Assembly (NCBI RefSeq): GCF_004912195.1
Contig: NZ_STGW01000001.1
Coordinates: 521,552 to 585,551, forward strand
Origin: Nocardioides caeni
GTDB lineage: Bacteria; Actinomycetota; Actinomycetes; Propionibacteriales; Nocardioidaceae
DNA: 64,000 nt
Reading direction: 5' to 3'
The notes under the pieces were generated by a model. The model did no database searches. It saw only the letters and a program-made list of their open reading frames with translations, and was not told the DNA's origin. This document shows, one piece after another, positions 43,009 through 52,360 of this stretch (the first letter of the stretch is position 1; every line of letters starts with the position of its first letter). The translations under genes were made by a program, and so were the position numbers.

Positions 43009-43302
43009 GTGACGACTGCTGGCTGGATCATCGAGGGCGTGCTCTTCGCCTTCATCGCCTTCCTGTGGGTGCGATTCATCACCGACTGGGTGCAGGTGTT
43101 CGCGCGCACCTGGGAGCCGCGGGGCGTCGTCCTGGTCGGACTGGAGTTCGCCTACACGGTGACGGACCCGCCGATCCTCGGCCTGCGCAAGGTCATCAAG
43201 CCGGTCCGGATCGGCAACTTCGCGCTGGACCTCAGCTTCATCCTCGTGATGATCCTCGCCTACGTCCTGTTGAGCGTGAATCGGGCGACGCTGCTCGGCT
43301 GA
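43009..43302 (+). CDS. YggT family membrane protein
   Basis: A 97-aa protein with two TM helices (about residues 5-25 and 70-92), between them the conserved RFITDWVQVFARTW and DPPILGLRKVIKPVRIG. Standard position between sepF and divIVA in actinobacteria; the role is unclear, perhaps envelope or division. Leaderless start predicted at GTG 43009. Confidence 0.88.
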   Translation: MTTAGWIIEGVLFAFIAFLWVRFITDWVQVFARTWEPRGVVLVGLEFAYTVTDPPILGLRKVIKPVRIGNFALDLSFILVMILAYVLLSVNRATLLG

Positions 43303-43469
43303 GGGTTCCCACCAGACCCCCGCTCGACCGTCCTGTCACGTCTGTCCCAACAATCACGGGTGTTCCTGATGCGGGCATTGCCCATCCAGGCGCTAAGGTT
43401 CGGTACGGAAGATTCGACACCGTGTCCGTCGACACCGTGTTCCCGAACTTTGCGAAGATAGGTGAGGTC
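43303..43469 (+). promoter_or_regulatory. divIVA upstream region with 11-bp direct repeats
   Basis: A possible -10 TAAGGT at 43394-43399 would give a leader of about 64 nt. Within the leader, CGACACCGTGT occurs twice at 43415-43425 and 43430-43440, a 15-base period. The repeats could be a regulator or RNA-binding site, or remnants of coding-like sequence; no factor is known to me. Confidence 0.4.
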
Positions 43470-44237
43470 ATGCCGCTGACGCCTGAGGACGTGAGCAACA
43501 AGCGCTTTACGCCGGTCCGGCTGCGCGAGGGCTACGACATGGGCGAGGTCGACCAGTTCCTGGATGAGGTGGAGGCCGAGCTGGCACGCCTCACCCAGGA
43601 GAACGACGACCTGCGCGCCAAGCTGGCCGCCGCCCAGTCGGGTACGTCGTCCTTCGAGGCCCCGACGCTCGCGCCGGTTCCCGAGGTCGTCGTCCCGGAG
43701 CCGACGCCCCAGCCGGCCCCGGTCGAGGTCGCCACCGTGGTGCCGGCCGCGCCCGCCGCTCCCGTCGAGGCAGGCGTCGAGACGATCCGCGTCGAGACCG
43801 TCCCCGAGGCGTCCAACGCCGCTGCCCGTCTGCTCGAGATCGCCACCCGCAACGCCGACGAGCTCGTCGAGGACGCGAAGAACGAGGCCGACAAGATCGT
43901 CGGCGAGGCGCGCACCAAGTCCGAGCGCCTCGAGTCCGAGGCGAAGGTCAAGGCCGACCGGCTCGAGTCGGATGCCCGCACCCGCGCCGAGATGCTCGAC
44001 AGCGAGACCGCCGAGCGTCGCACCCAGCTCTTCGGCGACCTGGAGCGCGAGCGCGACAAGCTGTCGGCCGAGGTCGAGACGCTGCGCTCCTTCGAGCGGG
44101 AGTACCGCTCGCGGCTCAAGAGCTACTTCACCCAGCAGCTCGAGTCCCTGCAGACGCCCGGCGACACGCTGGCCCCCGCCGAGGAGGCTCCGGCGCCCAA
44201 GCGGCTGCGGTCCATCCTCGGTGAGGAAGAGGCCTGA
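43470..44237 (+). CDS. divIVA: Polar growth/division protein DivIVA (Wag31)
   Basis: A 255-aa coiled-coil protein that marks cell poles and organises polar wall synthesis. It begins MPLTPEDVSNKRFTPVRLRE, the DivIVA membrane-binding head, with GYDMGEVDQFLDEVE continuing into the first coiled coil. A Pro/Val/Ala-rich linker (about 60-105) precedes a long second coiled coil rich in Glu/Ala/Lys/Arg. The frame is open far upstream, but MPLTPEDV is the conserved start and has AGGTGAGG upstream. A strong hairpin terminator follows. Confidence 0.96.
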   Translation: MPLTPEDVSNKRFTPVRLREGYDMGEVDQFLDEVEAELARLTQENDDLRAKLAAAQSGTSSFEAPTLAPVPEVVVPEPTPQPAPVEVATVVPAAPAAPVEAGVETIRVETVPEASNAAARLLEIATRNADELVEDAKNEADKIVGEARTKSERLESEAKVKADRLESDARTRAEMLDSETAERRTQLFGDLERERDKLSAEVETLRSFEREYRSRLKSYFTQQLESLQTPGDTLAPAEEAPAPKRLRSILGEEEA

Positions 44238-44288
44238 TCCTCTCGCGCTGAGAGTCGCCTGCCTCCGGGCAGGCCAGGACATCACCGG

Positions 44289-44322
44289 CACCGGCCGGCC
44301 CGCTTCGGCGGGCCGGCCGGTG
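44289..44322 (+). terminator. Strong hairpin terminator after divIVA
   Basis: 15-bp perfect stem (CACCGGCCGGCCCGC and its complement) capped by a TTCG tetraloop. The run after it, TTGCGTGG, is only weakly T-rich, as is usual in high-GC actinobacteria. It closes the dcw/division cluster. Confidence 0.75.
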
Positions 44323-44446
44323 TTGCGTGGTGCCGGCAGGGGCGTCTCTCGCCGGTGAGCCTGCTTGGAGTGCACTCCGTCAGCCGCTACCCTCCCTGCA
44401 CGGCTGCGGTCCGCCGATCGCGCGTCGCCCGCTTCGAGGAGCACCC

Positions 44447-45268
44447 ATGGTTCGCAGTACGAAGAAGTCGCTCGCCACGGCCGCACGCAAGCTGATCCGC
44501 CCCCGCAAGGACGCGGAGCCGGCGAAGTCGGGGGCTGCGAAGAAGGCCGCGCCCGCCAAGAAGGCTGCCCCTGCGAAGGCGAACGCAGCGAGGAGCGGCG
44601 CCGCCCGAGGGACGAGGGCGAGCGGCGGCGACGAGCAAGAAGCCGCGCGAGCGAAGCGAGCGCAGAAGGCCGCTCCCGCGAAGAAGGCGGCTCCCGCGAA
44701 GAAGGCTGCTCCCGCGAAGAAGGCAGCGCCCGCCAAGAAGGCAGCGCCCGCGAAGAAGGCCGCGCCCGCGCAGAAGGCGGCGCCCGCGAAGAAGGCGGCT
44801 CCCGCGAAGCAGGCCGCTCCCGCGAAGAAGGCGGCCCCCGCGAAGAAGGCGGCTCCCGCGAAGAAGGCCGCGCCGTCGGCCCTCGTCGTCCTCGAGGGCG
44901 AGGCCCAGTGGTCGAAGGAGGAGCTGGCCGAGCTCCTCCAGGAGCTGCACGAGCAGCGGACCAAGAGCGCGCAGATCCTCGAGGAGCAGGAGGCCGACCT
45001 CAGCGGCCTGCTGCGCGACTCCGGAGACGGAGCCGGCCAGGACCAGGCCGACCTCGGCGCGACCAGCTTCGAGCGTGACCACGAGCTGACGGTCCTCAAC
45101 AGCGAGCGCGAGAAGGTCGCCCAGATCGACCGGGCGCTGGCGCGGATCGACGACGGCACCTACGGCGTCTGCGAGTCGTGTGGCAACCCGATCGGCAAGA
45201 TGCGGCTCATGGCCTTTCCCCGTGCCACACTGTGCCTGCCATGCAAGCAGCGCGAGGAACGCCGGTAG
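44447..45268 (+). CDS. TraR/DksA zinc-finger protein with Lys/Ala-rich histone-like tail
   Basis: A 273-aa protein in two parts. Residues 1-143 are extremely basic, dominated by about eleven AAPAKK units (roughly 74-143), interrupted at residues 45-73 by a different Arg/Gly/Glu segment. Residues 150-273 form a DksA/TraR module: a coiled-coil hairpin with LHEQRTKSAQILEEQEADL and a C4 zinc finger with Cys242, Cys245, Cys263, Cys266 (CESCGNPIG ... [11 protein letters not shown]). The head should bind the RNA polymerase secondary channel; the tail should bind DNA. ATG 44447 has GAGGAG upstream. lspA begins inside its 3' end, overlapping by 28 bases. Confidence 0.88.
   Translation: MVRSTKKSLATAARKLIRPRKDAEPAKSGAAKKAAPAKKAAPAKANAARSGAARGTRASGGDEQEAARAKRAQKAAPAKKAAPAKKAAPAKKAAPAKKAAPAKKAAPAQKAAPAKKAAPAKQAAPAKKAAPAKKAAPAKKAAPSALVVLEGEAQWSKEELAELLQELHEQRTKSAQILEEQEADLSGLLRDSGDGAGQDQADLGATSFERDHELTVLNSEREKVAQIDRALARIDDGTYGVCESCGNPIGKMRLMAFPRATLCLPCKQREERR
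44666..44875 (+). repeat. Coding 18-bp tandem repeats (AAPAKK units)
   Basis: Repeats of an 18-base unit close to GCGCCCGCGAAGAAGGCC inside the TraR/DksA-like gene. Units vary at third positions and at two Gln changes. Such repeats can change copy number by slippage in frame. Confidence 0.8.
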
Positions 45269-45804
45269 ACGACCGCGACGACCCCGGCTCGGCCCCGACC
45301 GGACTGCTCGCGTCGTCCCGCACCTGGCTCCTGTTCGTCGCTGTCGCGGGCATGCTCCTGGCCGTCGACCAGGTCACGAAGGTGCTCGCTGTCCGCCATC
45401 TCACCGACGAGCCCGACGTACCGGTGGTGGGGGAGCTGCTGCAGCTCCACCTGACCTACAACCCCGGCGCCGCCTTCAGCCTCGGCACCCGTTTCACTGT
45501 CGTCCTGGCCTGTCTGGCGTGCGCGGCGACCGTGGTGGTGCTGTGGTTGAGCCTGCGGCTGCGGAGCAGGCTGTGGGCCGTCGGCCTCGGATTCCTGCTG
45601 GCCGGGATCGGCGGCAACCTGATCGATCGCCTGTTCCGTGACCCCGGACCGTTCCGGGGTCACGTCGTCGACTTCCTCATGCTGCCGAACTGGCCGGTCT
45701 TCAACGTCGCCGACATCTGCATCAACGTCGGTGTCGGCCTCATCCTGATCCAGGTGTTCCGGGGGATCCAGCTCGATGGCAGCCGGGTCGAGGTCGAGAA
45801 GTGA
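45241..45804 (+). CDS. lspA: Lipoprotein signal peptidase (signal peptidase II)
   Basis: A 187-aa inner membrane aspartic protease with four TM helices that removes lipoprotein signal peptides. [39 protein letters not shown] (first catalytic Asp) and [12 protein letters not shown] (second) are all present. ATG 45241 overlaps the end of the traR-like gene. The stop overlaps the rluD GTG. Substrates in this window include the lipoproteins at 58475 and 59129. Confidence 0.94.
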   Translation: MQAARGTPVDDRDDPGSAPTGLLASSRTWLLFVAVAGMLLAVDQVTKVLAVRHLTDEPDVPVVGELLQLHLTYNPGAAFSLGTRFTVVLACLACAATVVVLWLSLRLRSRLWAVGLGFLLAGIGGNLIDRLFRDPGPFRGHVVDFLMLPNWPVFNVADICINVGVGLILIQVFRGIQLDGSRVEVEK

Positions 45805-46742
45805 GCGGCACGGTCGACCACCGCAGCCTCGCGGTCCCGGAGAGCCTGGAGGGTGAGCGGATCGACGTCGTCATGGCGCAGCTCTTCGGTGTCTCGCGGA
45901 CCCGGGCCGTCGAGCTGATCACCGACGGCCGGGTGCGGCTCGATCGGGCAGTGGTGTCCGGCAAGAGCGAGCGGGTCCTCGGCGGCGCCGTCCTCGACGT
46001 CGAGATCCCCGCCGAGGCCGATCCGCTCGAGGTCGTGCCCGAGCTCGTCGAGGGCATCAGGATCATCCACGACGACGACGCCATCGTCGTGATCGACAAG
46101 CCTGTCGGCGTCGCTGTCCACCCCTCGCCGGGTTGGCGCGGTCCGACGGTGGTGGGGCACCTCGCCGGTGCCGGCTTCCGGATCTCGACCTCCGGGGCCA
46201 AGGAGCGCGAGGGCATCGTGCAGCGCCTCGACGTCGGCACCTCGGGCGTCATGGTCATCGCGAAGTCCGAGCACGCCTACTCGTTGCTCAAGAACGCCTT
46301 CCGGCAGCGGACCGTCGACAAGACCTACCACGCGCTGGTCCAGGGGCACCCGGACCCGCTGGAGGGCACCATCGACGCGCCGATCGGCCGGCACCCGAGG
46401 TTCGACTACAAGTTTGCCGTCATGGAGGACGGGCGCCACAGCGTCACGCACTACGAGACGCTCGAGGCGCACCGCTTCGCGAGCCTGCTGCAGATCCACC
46501 TCGAGACCGGCCGCACCCACCAGATCCGGGTCCACATGAGCGCCCTGAAGCACCCCTGCGTCGGCGACATCACCTACGGCGCCGACCCGGTGCTGGCCCG
46601 CCGCGTGGGCCTCGAGCGCCAGTGGCTGCACGCCGTGAAGCTCGGGTTCGAGCACCCGGAGACGGGCAGCTACGTCGAGTACGAGTCGTCGTACCCCGAC
46701 GACCTGGCGCAGGCCCTCGAGGTCGTCCGCACCACACACTGA
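45801..46742 (+). CDS. rluD: RluA/RluD family 23S rRNA pseudouridine synthase
   Basis: A 313-aa enzyme: N-terminal S4 RNA-binding domain ([22 protein letters not shown]), then the RluA catalytic domain with [16 protein letters not shown] and the active-site loop [15 protein letters not shown], catalytic Asp about residue 144. The first residue of the loop is Gln where E. coli has His; this is usual in actinobacteria. GTG overlaps the lspA stop, the standard lspA-rluD pair. Confidence 0.93.
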   Translation: MSGTVDHRSLAVPESLEGERIDVVMAQLFGVSRTRAVELITDGRVRLDRAVVSGKSERVLGGAVLDVEIPAEADPLEVVPELVEGIRIIHDDDAIVVIDKPVGVAVHPSPGWRGPTVVGHLAGAGFRISTSGAKEREGIVQRLDVGTSGVMVIAKSEHAYSLLKNAFRQRTVDKTYHALVQGHPDPLEGTIDAPIGRHPRFDYKFAVMEDGRHSVTHYETLEAHRFASLLQIHLETGRTHQIRVHMSALKHPCVGDITYGADPVLARRVGLERQWLHAVKLGFEHPETGSYVEYESSYPDDLAQALEVVRTTH

Positions 46743-46913
46743 GCACCTCCGCCCGGCCCTCTGCTCGCCCCCTCTGCTCGACCCTGCTCAGGGACCGGAC
46801 TGTCGGAGGTGCCTGCCACGATCACTCCAACGGGTCGCGTACGCTGATCTCCTTCCCCGACTGACAGCACATCGACCGTCCACCACGAGTTCCCGCGAGG
46901 AGTCAGACCACAG

Positions 46914-49900
46914 ATGGCAGCCGGTTCCGGGGGGTCGGACTTCGTCCACCTGCACGTCCACACCGAGTACTCCATGCTCGACGGCGCCTCGCTGCTCGAC
47001 GGGCTGTTCACCCGGACGCGCGACCTGGGCATGACATCGATCGCGATGACCGACCACGGCAACCTCCACGGTGCCTACGACTTCTACTCCAAGGCCAAGA
47101 AGTACGACGTCAAGCCGATCATCGGCATCGAGGCCTACGTCACGCCGGGGACCCCGCGGGGCGAGCGCCGGCGGGTCCGCTGGGGCAAGGGTGACCTGGC
47201 CGAGGAGGGTGGCGACGACGTCGCCGGCGGCGGCGCCTACACCCACATGACGATGTGGGCCGAGTCGACGGAGGGCATGCACAACCTCTTCCGGCTGTCG
47301 TCGCGCTCCAGCCTCGAGGGCTACTACTTCAAGCCCCGGATGGACAAGGAGATCCTCGCCGAGCACAGCAAGGGCCTCATCGTCTCGACGGGCTGTCCCA
47401 GCGGTGCGATCCAGACCCGGCTGCGCCTGGGGCAGTACGACGAGGCCCTGCGCGAGGCCGGCGAGCTGCAGGAGATCTTCGGCAAGGACAACGTCTTCCT
47501 CGAGCTGATGGACCACGGCATCTCCATCGAGAAGCGGGTGCGCGACGACCTGCTGCGCCTGGGCCGGGAGATGGGCATCCCGCCGATCGCCACCAACGAC
47601 TCGCACTACAACAACCCCGAGGACGCCGACGCCCACGACGCCCTGATCTGCGTCGCGTCGGGCAAGCGCCTCTCCGACACCAACCGCCTCAAGTTCGACG
47701 GTGGCGGCTACTACATCAAGTCGGCCGCCGAGATGCGGGAGCTGTGGGCCGACCGCTTCGGGATGCCCGAGGCGTGCGACAACACGGTCGCGATCGCCGA
47801 GCGCTGCGAGGTGGAGTTCAACGAGAACACCGGCGGCTACATGGCCAAGGCCGACATCCCGGCGGGGGAGACCGAGGACACCTGGTTCCGCAAGGAGGTC
47901 TGGCGCGGCATCGAGTCCCGCTACCCGGGCGACCGGCTGACCCAGGAGGTCAAGGACCGCGTCGAGATGGAGCTCTCCGTCGTCGCCCAGAAGGGCTACT
48001 GCGGCTACTTCCTCGTGGTCGCCGACTTCATCAACTGGTCCAAGGACAACGGCATCCGGGTCGGACCGGGTCGTGGCTCGGGAGCGGGCTCGATCGCCGC
48101 CTACGCACTGCGGATCACCGACCTGTGCCCGCTGGAGCACGGCCTCTACTTCGAGCGCTTCCTCAACCCCGAGCGTCCCTCGATGCCCGACTTCGACATC
48201 GACTTCGACGACGCCCGTCGTGGTGAGGTCATCCAGTACGTCTCGGAGAAGTACGGCGCCGAGCGGGTCTGCCAGATCGCGACCTTCGGGCGGCTGAAGT
48301 CCAAGGCCGCGATCAAGGACGCCGCGCGGGTGCTCGACCACGGCTTCGCGATCGGCGACAAGATCACCAAGGCGATGCCGCCCGACGTGATGGGCAAGGG
48401 CGTCCCGCTCAAGGAGATCTTCAACCCCGAGCACAAGCGCTACAACGACGGCGGCGAGTTCCGCGCGCTCTACGAGCAGGACAGCGACGTCCGCACGATC
48501 TACCAGACGGCGCTCGGCCTCGAGGGCCAGATCCGCAACTGGGGCGTGCACGCCGCCGGCGTGATCATGTCCAGTGAGCCGCTGCTGGACATCGTGCCGA
48601 TCATGGCCCGTCCTCAGGACGGCGCGGTCATCACCCAGTTCGACTACCCGATGTGCGAGTCGCTCGGGCTGGTCAAGATGGACTTCCTGGGCCTGTCCAA
48701 CCTGCGCATCCTCGAGGACGCGCTCGTCAACATCAAGGCCAACAAGGGCGAGGACGTCGTCCTCGAGGAGCTGCCGTTCGACGACCGCGCGACCTATGAG
48801 CTGATGGGCCGCGGTGACACCCTCGGCGTGTTCCAGCTCGATGGTGGCGGCATGCGGGCGCTGCTGCGCTCGATGCTCCCTGACAAGTTCGCCGACATCA
48901 CGGCCGTCTCGGCGCTCTACCGGCCGGGCCCGATGGGTGCCGACTCGCACAACAAGTACGCCCACCGCAAGAACGGCCGCCAGCCGATCGACTACATCCA
49001 CCCGGCGCTCGCCGAGGCCCTGGAACCGGTGCTGGGCGAGACCTACGGCCTGATCGTCTATCAGGAGCAGGTGATGGCGATCGCGCAGGTGCTCGCCGGC
49101 TTCTCCCTGGGCGCCGCCGACAACATGCGTCGCGCGATGGGCAAGAAGAAGAAGGAGGAGCTGGACAAGCAGTACGCCGGCTTCGAGGCCGGCATGCAGG
49201 AGCGCGGCTATCCCCAGGATGCGATCACGACGCTCTGGGACATCCTGCTCCCGTTCGCCGACTACGCCTTCAACAAGTCGCACTCCGCCGCCTACGGCGT
49301 CATCACCTACTGGACCGCCTACCTCAAGGCCAACTACCCGACCGAATACATGGCCGCGCTCCTGACGTCCGTCAAGGACGACAAGGACAAGATGGCGATC
49401 TACCTCAACGAGTGCCGCCGGATGAAGATCCAGGTGCTCCCTCCCGACGTCAACGAGTCCGCCCACAACTTCACCGCCGTCGACCGCGACATCCGCTTCG
49501 GCCTCACCGCCATCCGCAACGTCGGGTCCAATGTCGTCGACGGGATCGTGGAGGCGCGCACGGAGAAGTCCCGCTTCGCCGACTTCAACGACTTCCTGTC
49601 GAAGGTGCCCGCCACCGTCTGCAACAAGCGCGTCATCGACTCGCTCATCAAGGCCGGCGCCTACGACGACATGAAGCACAAGCGGCGGGCGCTGGTCGCG
49701 ATCCACGAGACCGCGGTCGACCAGTACGTCGACATCAAGCGCAACGAGGCGATCGGCCAGGACTCGCTCTTCGCGGGCCTGGGCGACGAGGGTGCCGACG
49801 ACGCAGGCTTCGGCGGGTTCGGCGTGACGGTGACGATCCCCGAGATCGACGAGTGGGACAAGATGACCCTGCTCGGCCACGAGCGGGAGATGCTCGGCCT

Positions 49901-50489
49901 CTATGTCTCCGACCACCCGCTGCTCGGTCTCGAGCACGTGCTGTCCAACGGCACCGACTGCACGATCGGCCAGCTCGTCACCGACGAGGACCGGGCCCAC
50001 AACTCCACCGTCACGGTGGCCGGACTGATCACCTCGGTGCAGCGCAAGATCACCAAGAACGGCGACCCGTGGGCCACCGTCACGCTCGAGGACCTCGAGG
50101 GAGGCATCGACGTGCTGCTGTTCCCGAGCTCCTACCGCCTCGCCGCTCCCTACCTCACCGAGGACGCGATCGTCCGTGTCCGCGGCCAGCTCGACACCGA
50201 GCGGGAGGCCCCGCAGCTGCGCGGCCAGGAGGTGACGGTGCCCGACCTCGACCGGGGCAGCGACGGCCCGGTCGTGATCAGCCTGCCCTCGACGCGGTGC
50301 ACCGGTCCGGTGGTCCAACAGTTGCGCGACGTCCTCGGCACCCACCCCGGACTCACCGAGGTCAGGCTGCAGTTGCTGAGCCGCGACTCCACCAAGCTCA
50401 TGCGTCTGGGGGACAATCTCCGGGTGACTCCCACCCCGGCACTCTTCGCTGACCTCAAGCAGCTCCTCGGTCCGGGGTGTCTCGGCTGA
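46914..50489 (+). CDS. dnaE: DNA polymerase III alpha subunit
   Basis: A 1191-aa replicative C-family polymerase (DnaE1 type). PHP domain at the N-terminus (FVHLHVHTEYSMLDGASLLDGL), palm with catalytic Asp residues in MPDFDIDFDDARRGEV (about residue 420), helix-hairpin-helix and OB fold toward the end (VTVAGLITSVQRKITKNGDPWATVTLEDLEG). GAGGAG lies about 12 bases before the ATG; TACGCT around 46838 may be the -10. Length and domains are complete. The next gene overlaps its stop. Confidence 0.97.
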   Translation: MAAGSGGSDFVHLHVHTEYSMLDGASLLDGLFTRTRDLGMTSIAMTDHGNLHGAYDFYSKAKKYDVKPIIGIEAYVTPGTPRGERRRVRWGKGDLAEEGGDDVAGGGAYTHMTMWAESTEGMHNLFRLSSRSSLEGYYFKPRMDKEILAEHSKGLIVSTGCPSGAIQTRLRLGQYDEALREAGELQEIFGKDNVFLELMDHGISIEKRVRDDLLRLGREMGIPPIATNDSHYNNPEDADAHDALICVASGKRLSDTNRLKFDGGGYYIKSAAEMRELWADRFGMPEACDNTVAIAERCEVEFNENTGGYMAKADIPAGETEDTWFRKEVWRGIESRYPGDRLTQEVKDRVEMELSVVAQKGYCGYFLVVADFINWSKDNGIRVGPGRGSGAGSIAAYALRITDLCPLEHGLYFERFLNPERPSMPDFDIDFDDARRGEVIQYVSEKYGAERVCQIATFGRLKSKAAIKDAARVLDHGFAIGDKITKAMPPDVMGKGVPLKEIFNPEHKRYNDGGEFRALYEQDSDVRTIYQTALGLEGQIRNWGVHAAGVIMSSEPLLDIVPIMARPQDGAVITQFDYPMCESLGLVKMDFLGLSNLRILEDALVNIKANKGEDVVLEELPFDDRATYELMGRGDTLGVFQLDGGGMRALLRSMLPDKFADITAVSALYRPGPMGADSHNKYAHRKNGRQPIDYIHPALAEALEPVLGETYGLIVYQEQVMAIAQVLAGFSLGAADNMRRAMGKKKKEELDKQYAGFEAGMQERGYPQDAITTLWDILLPFADYAFNKSHSAAYGVITYWTAYLKANYPTEYMAALLTSVKDDKDKMAIYLNECRRMKIQVLPPDVNESAHNFTAVDRDIRFGLTAIRNVGSNVVDGIVEARTEKSRFADFNDFLSKVPATVCNKRVIDSLIKAGAYDDMKHKRRALVAIHETAVDQYVDIKRNEAIGQDSLFAGLGDEGADDAGFGGFGVTVTIPEIDEWDKMTLLGHEREMLGLYVSDHPLLGLEHVLSNGTDCTIGQLVTDEDRAHNSTVTVAGLITSVQRKITKNGDPWATVTLEDLEGGIDVLLFPSSYRLAAPYLTEDAIVRVRGQLDTEREAPQLRGQEVTVPDLDRGSDGPVVISLPSTRCTGPVVQQLRDVLGTHPGLTEVRLQLLSRDSTKLMRLGDNLRVTPTPALFADLKQLLGPGCLG

Positions 50490-51163
50490 TGCAGGACATC
50501 GAGACCGGGCGCGCGGCGCCCGACGCAGTCGGCCGTGCGCGCGCCTGGGCGCTGCCGGTCGCCGTACCGCTGGCGCTCGGCGCCGCGCTGGGCGGCCTGG
50601 GCGGATGGCTGTGGTGGCGCTGGTGGGGACCCGCGCCGTCCGGGCAGATCTATGACACCGTCGCCGGTCCCGCCTGGTATCCCAACCCGTTCGACCCCGG
50701 CATCACCGCCGACTTCAAGGGCACGGCGACCTTCGTGGTCATCGGTGTCGGCCTGGCGCTGGCGCTGGGCATCGCCGCGGGGCTCTGGGCACGCAACAAC
50801 GCGATCCCCGGGCTGGTCGGCGTGCTGCTCGCCAGCGTGCTCGGTGCGGGCCTGATGACCTGGATCGGTCAGGAGCAGAGCCCGCCGGACCCGCAGGAGC
50901 AGGCCGCCAAGGTCGAGATCGGCACGAAGCTGCCCGGCCACCTCGAGATCGCCAGCCACGAGCTGGACCTGCCCGACTCGCTGGCCGACGCGGTCGGCGA
51001 CGACGACGGGATCATCCCCGTCACGACGCCCTGGCTGGTGTGGCCCGTCGGTGCACTGCTCGGCTACCTGGTGGTGATGCTCGCCCTCGCCACGACGGCC
51101 GGCGCGACCCTGCCCTCGGACCCGCGCGCCCAGCACCGCGCCGATCCGGCCGAATCGGTCTAG
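50489..51163 (+). CDS. Membrane protein downstream of dnaE (DUF2567-like)
   Basis: A 224-aa protein with four TM helices (about residues 22-45, 75-95, 103-122 and 175-198). The outer loop between helices 1 and 2 holds IYDTVAGPAWYPNPFDPG; the loop before helix 4 is acidic. It may be a DUF2567-type protein, with moderate confidence. ATG 50489 overlaps the dnaE stop (TGATG); GTG 50477 is an alternative. Its TAG and the stop of the convergent ybaK gene share the four bases CTAG. Confidence 0.72.
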   Translation: MQDIETGRAAPDAVGRARAWALPVAVPLALGAALGGLGGWLWWRWWGPAPSGQIYDTVAGPAWYPNPFDPGITADFKGTATFVVIGVGLALALGIAAGLWARNNAIPGLVGVLLASVLGAGLMTWIGQEQSPPDPQEQAAKVEIGTKLPGHLEIASHELDLPDSLADAVGDDDGIIPVTTPWLVWPVGALLGYLVVMLALATTAGATLPSDPRAQHRADPAESV

Positions 51164-51651
51164 GTCCGGCCGATCTCCGCGACCACGGCCTTCGTCGCCG
51201 CGACGAGGGCGTCGGGGGCGAGCTCGACCTCCAGGCCACGACGACCCGCCGACACGAACACCGTGTCGTGCCCGAGGGTCGAGGCGTCGACCACGGTCGG
51301 GTGGGGCCGCTTCTGGCCGAGCGGCGAGGTGCCGCCGACGACGTACCCGGTGGCCCGCTCGGCCGCCTTCGGGTCGGCCATCGCCGCCTTGCGACCCCCG
51401 ACGGCGCGAGCCAGTGCCTTAAGGTCGAGCTGACCGGTGACGGGCACCACGGCGACCGTCAGGGCGCCGTCGACGTCGGCGAGGAGCGTCTTGAACACCC
51501 GGGCCGGATCGATGCCCATCGCCTCGGCCGCCTCCTCCCCGTAGGACGTCGAGCGGGGGTCGTGGTCGTAGTCGTGGACCGTGAACGGCACGCCGGCCGC
51601 GGTGAGCGCCGTCGTCGCCGGGGTACCACCGGCGGTCTTGCGTTTGCTCAA
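51160..51651 (-). CDS. ybaK: Cys-tRNA(Pro) deacylase YbaK
   Basis: A 163-aa YbaK/EbsC protein that hydrolyses Cys wrongly attached to tRNA(Pro). GTPATTALTAAGVPFTVHDYDHDP, MGIDPARVFKTLL (conserved Lys), VPVTGQLDLKALA and YVVGGTSPLGQKRPHPTVVD identify this subfamily more closely than the protein at 15468. TTG 51651 overlaps the upstream LON gene stop (TTGA) and has GGTGGAG 7 bases upstream; GTG 51663 is an alternative. Confidence 0.9.
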   Translation of the reverse strand: MSKRKTAGGTPATTALTAAGVPFTVHDYDHDPRSTSYGEEAAEAMGIDPARVFKTLLADVDGALTVAVVPVTGQLDLKALARAVGGRKAAMADPKAAERATGYVVGGTSPLGQKRPHPTVVDASTLGHDTVFVSAGRRGLEVELAPDALVAATKAVVAEIGRT

Positions 51652-52313
51652 TTGGGGCTCCACCGAGTGCGGTTGACCTCGGTCGCCGGCAGGGACGGGA
51701 TGACGTTCATCGCGTGCAGCTCGGTCCGCAGCAGATCGGTGACCAGCATCAGCCGCTGGGCCGCATCGGGCGCCTCGAGGAGCTCCTGGCGCTCGGCGAG
51801 GGGGAGCGGGCTGCAGGCCGCGAGGGTCCAGGCGAGGAAGTCAGGATCGCTGGGCAGCTCGCCCTCGAGTGGATCGCTGGAGATCTCGCGGACCAGATGG
51901 CGGTAGGCGACGAAGGTGGCCCGGGCGCGGTCGATGACCTCGGCCGGTACGTCGTCAGCGGACTCGCCCAGGATCGCGACCTCGCCGACGGGGAACGTCT
52001 CGCCGGGCCGTAGCCGCTCGAGCCGGATCCGGTCGCGTCCGACCGCGACGATGTCGAAGGTGCCGTCGCTGTGGGCCTCGACGTCGGTGAGCTGCATCCG
52101 CACGCCGACGCGGAACAGGGACTGGTTGCCGTGATCGCCGACCTCGTAGCCCTCGCGGATGGCCACCGAGCCGAAGAGGCGCTCGGCGGGGTCCTCGATC
52201 CGCAGCAGGTGGTGCACGAGGGAGCGATAGCGGTCCTCGAACACCCGCAGCGGGATGCTCACCCCGGGGAACAGCACCGAGTTCAGGGGGAACATCGGCA
52301 GCTGGTCGTTCAC
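51648..52313 (-). CDS. LON substrate-binding domain protein
   Basis: A 221-aa stand-alone N-terminal LON domain: [26 protein letters not shown] at the start, then [31 protein letters not shown] and a helical tail ([14 protein letters not shown]). It lacks the ATPase and protease parts of Lon; such proteins are widespread, with an unclear role in proteostasis. The GTG lies 7 bases after TAGGTT (leaderless). Divergent from hisD by 60 bases. Confidence 0.9.
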   Translation of the reverse strand: MNDQLPMFPLNSVLFPGVSIPLRVFEDRYRSLVHHLLRIEDPAERLFGSVAIREGYEVGDHGNQSLFRVGVRMQLTDVEAHSDGTFDIVAVGRDRIRLERLRPGETFPVGEVAILGESADDVPAEVIDRARATFVAYRHLVREISSDPLEGELPSDPDFLAWTLAACSPLPLAERQELLEAPDAAQRLMLVTDLLRTELHAMNVIPSLPATEVNRTRWSPN

Positions 52314-52320
52314 GTTGTCC

Positions 52321-52326
52321 AACCTA
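52321..52326 (-). promoter_or_regulatory. Leaderless -10 box of the LON-domain gene
   Basis: TAGGTT on the minus strand, 7 bases before the GTG, back to back with the hisD promoter. Confidence 0.5.
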
Positions 52327-52360
52327 GCGCCGCGACGCAGGGTGCTGGCGCAACCGCCCG

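Noticed and set aside
44666-44875. Regular repeats that might suggest a CRISPR array
   Set aside because: Repeats are tandem, 18 bp, without spacers, and encode AAPAKK units of a real protein.
46222-46260. Gln instead of His in the RluD active-site loop (GIVQRLD)
   Set aside because: Usual in actinobacterial RluA-type enzymes; the catalytic Asp is present, so not a defect.
46788-50345. 1185-codon open frame on the minus strand opposite dnaE
   Set aside because: It mirrors dnaE codon by codon; in 70% GC DNA antisense frames stay open. Its translation is low-complexity and matches no family, while dnaE is certain.
15468-51651. Two YbaK proteins as a recent duplication
   Set aside because: The two differ in length and key motifs and belong to different subfamilies; coexistence is common.
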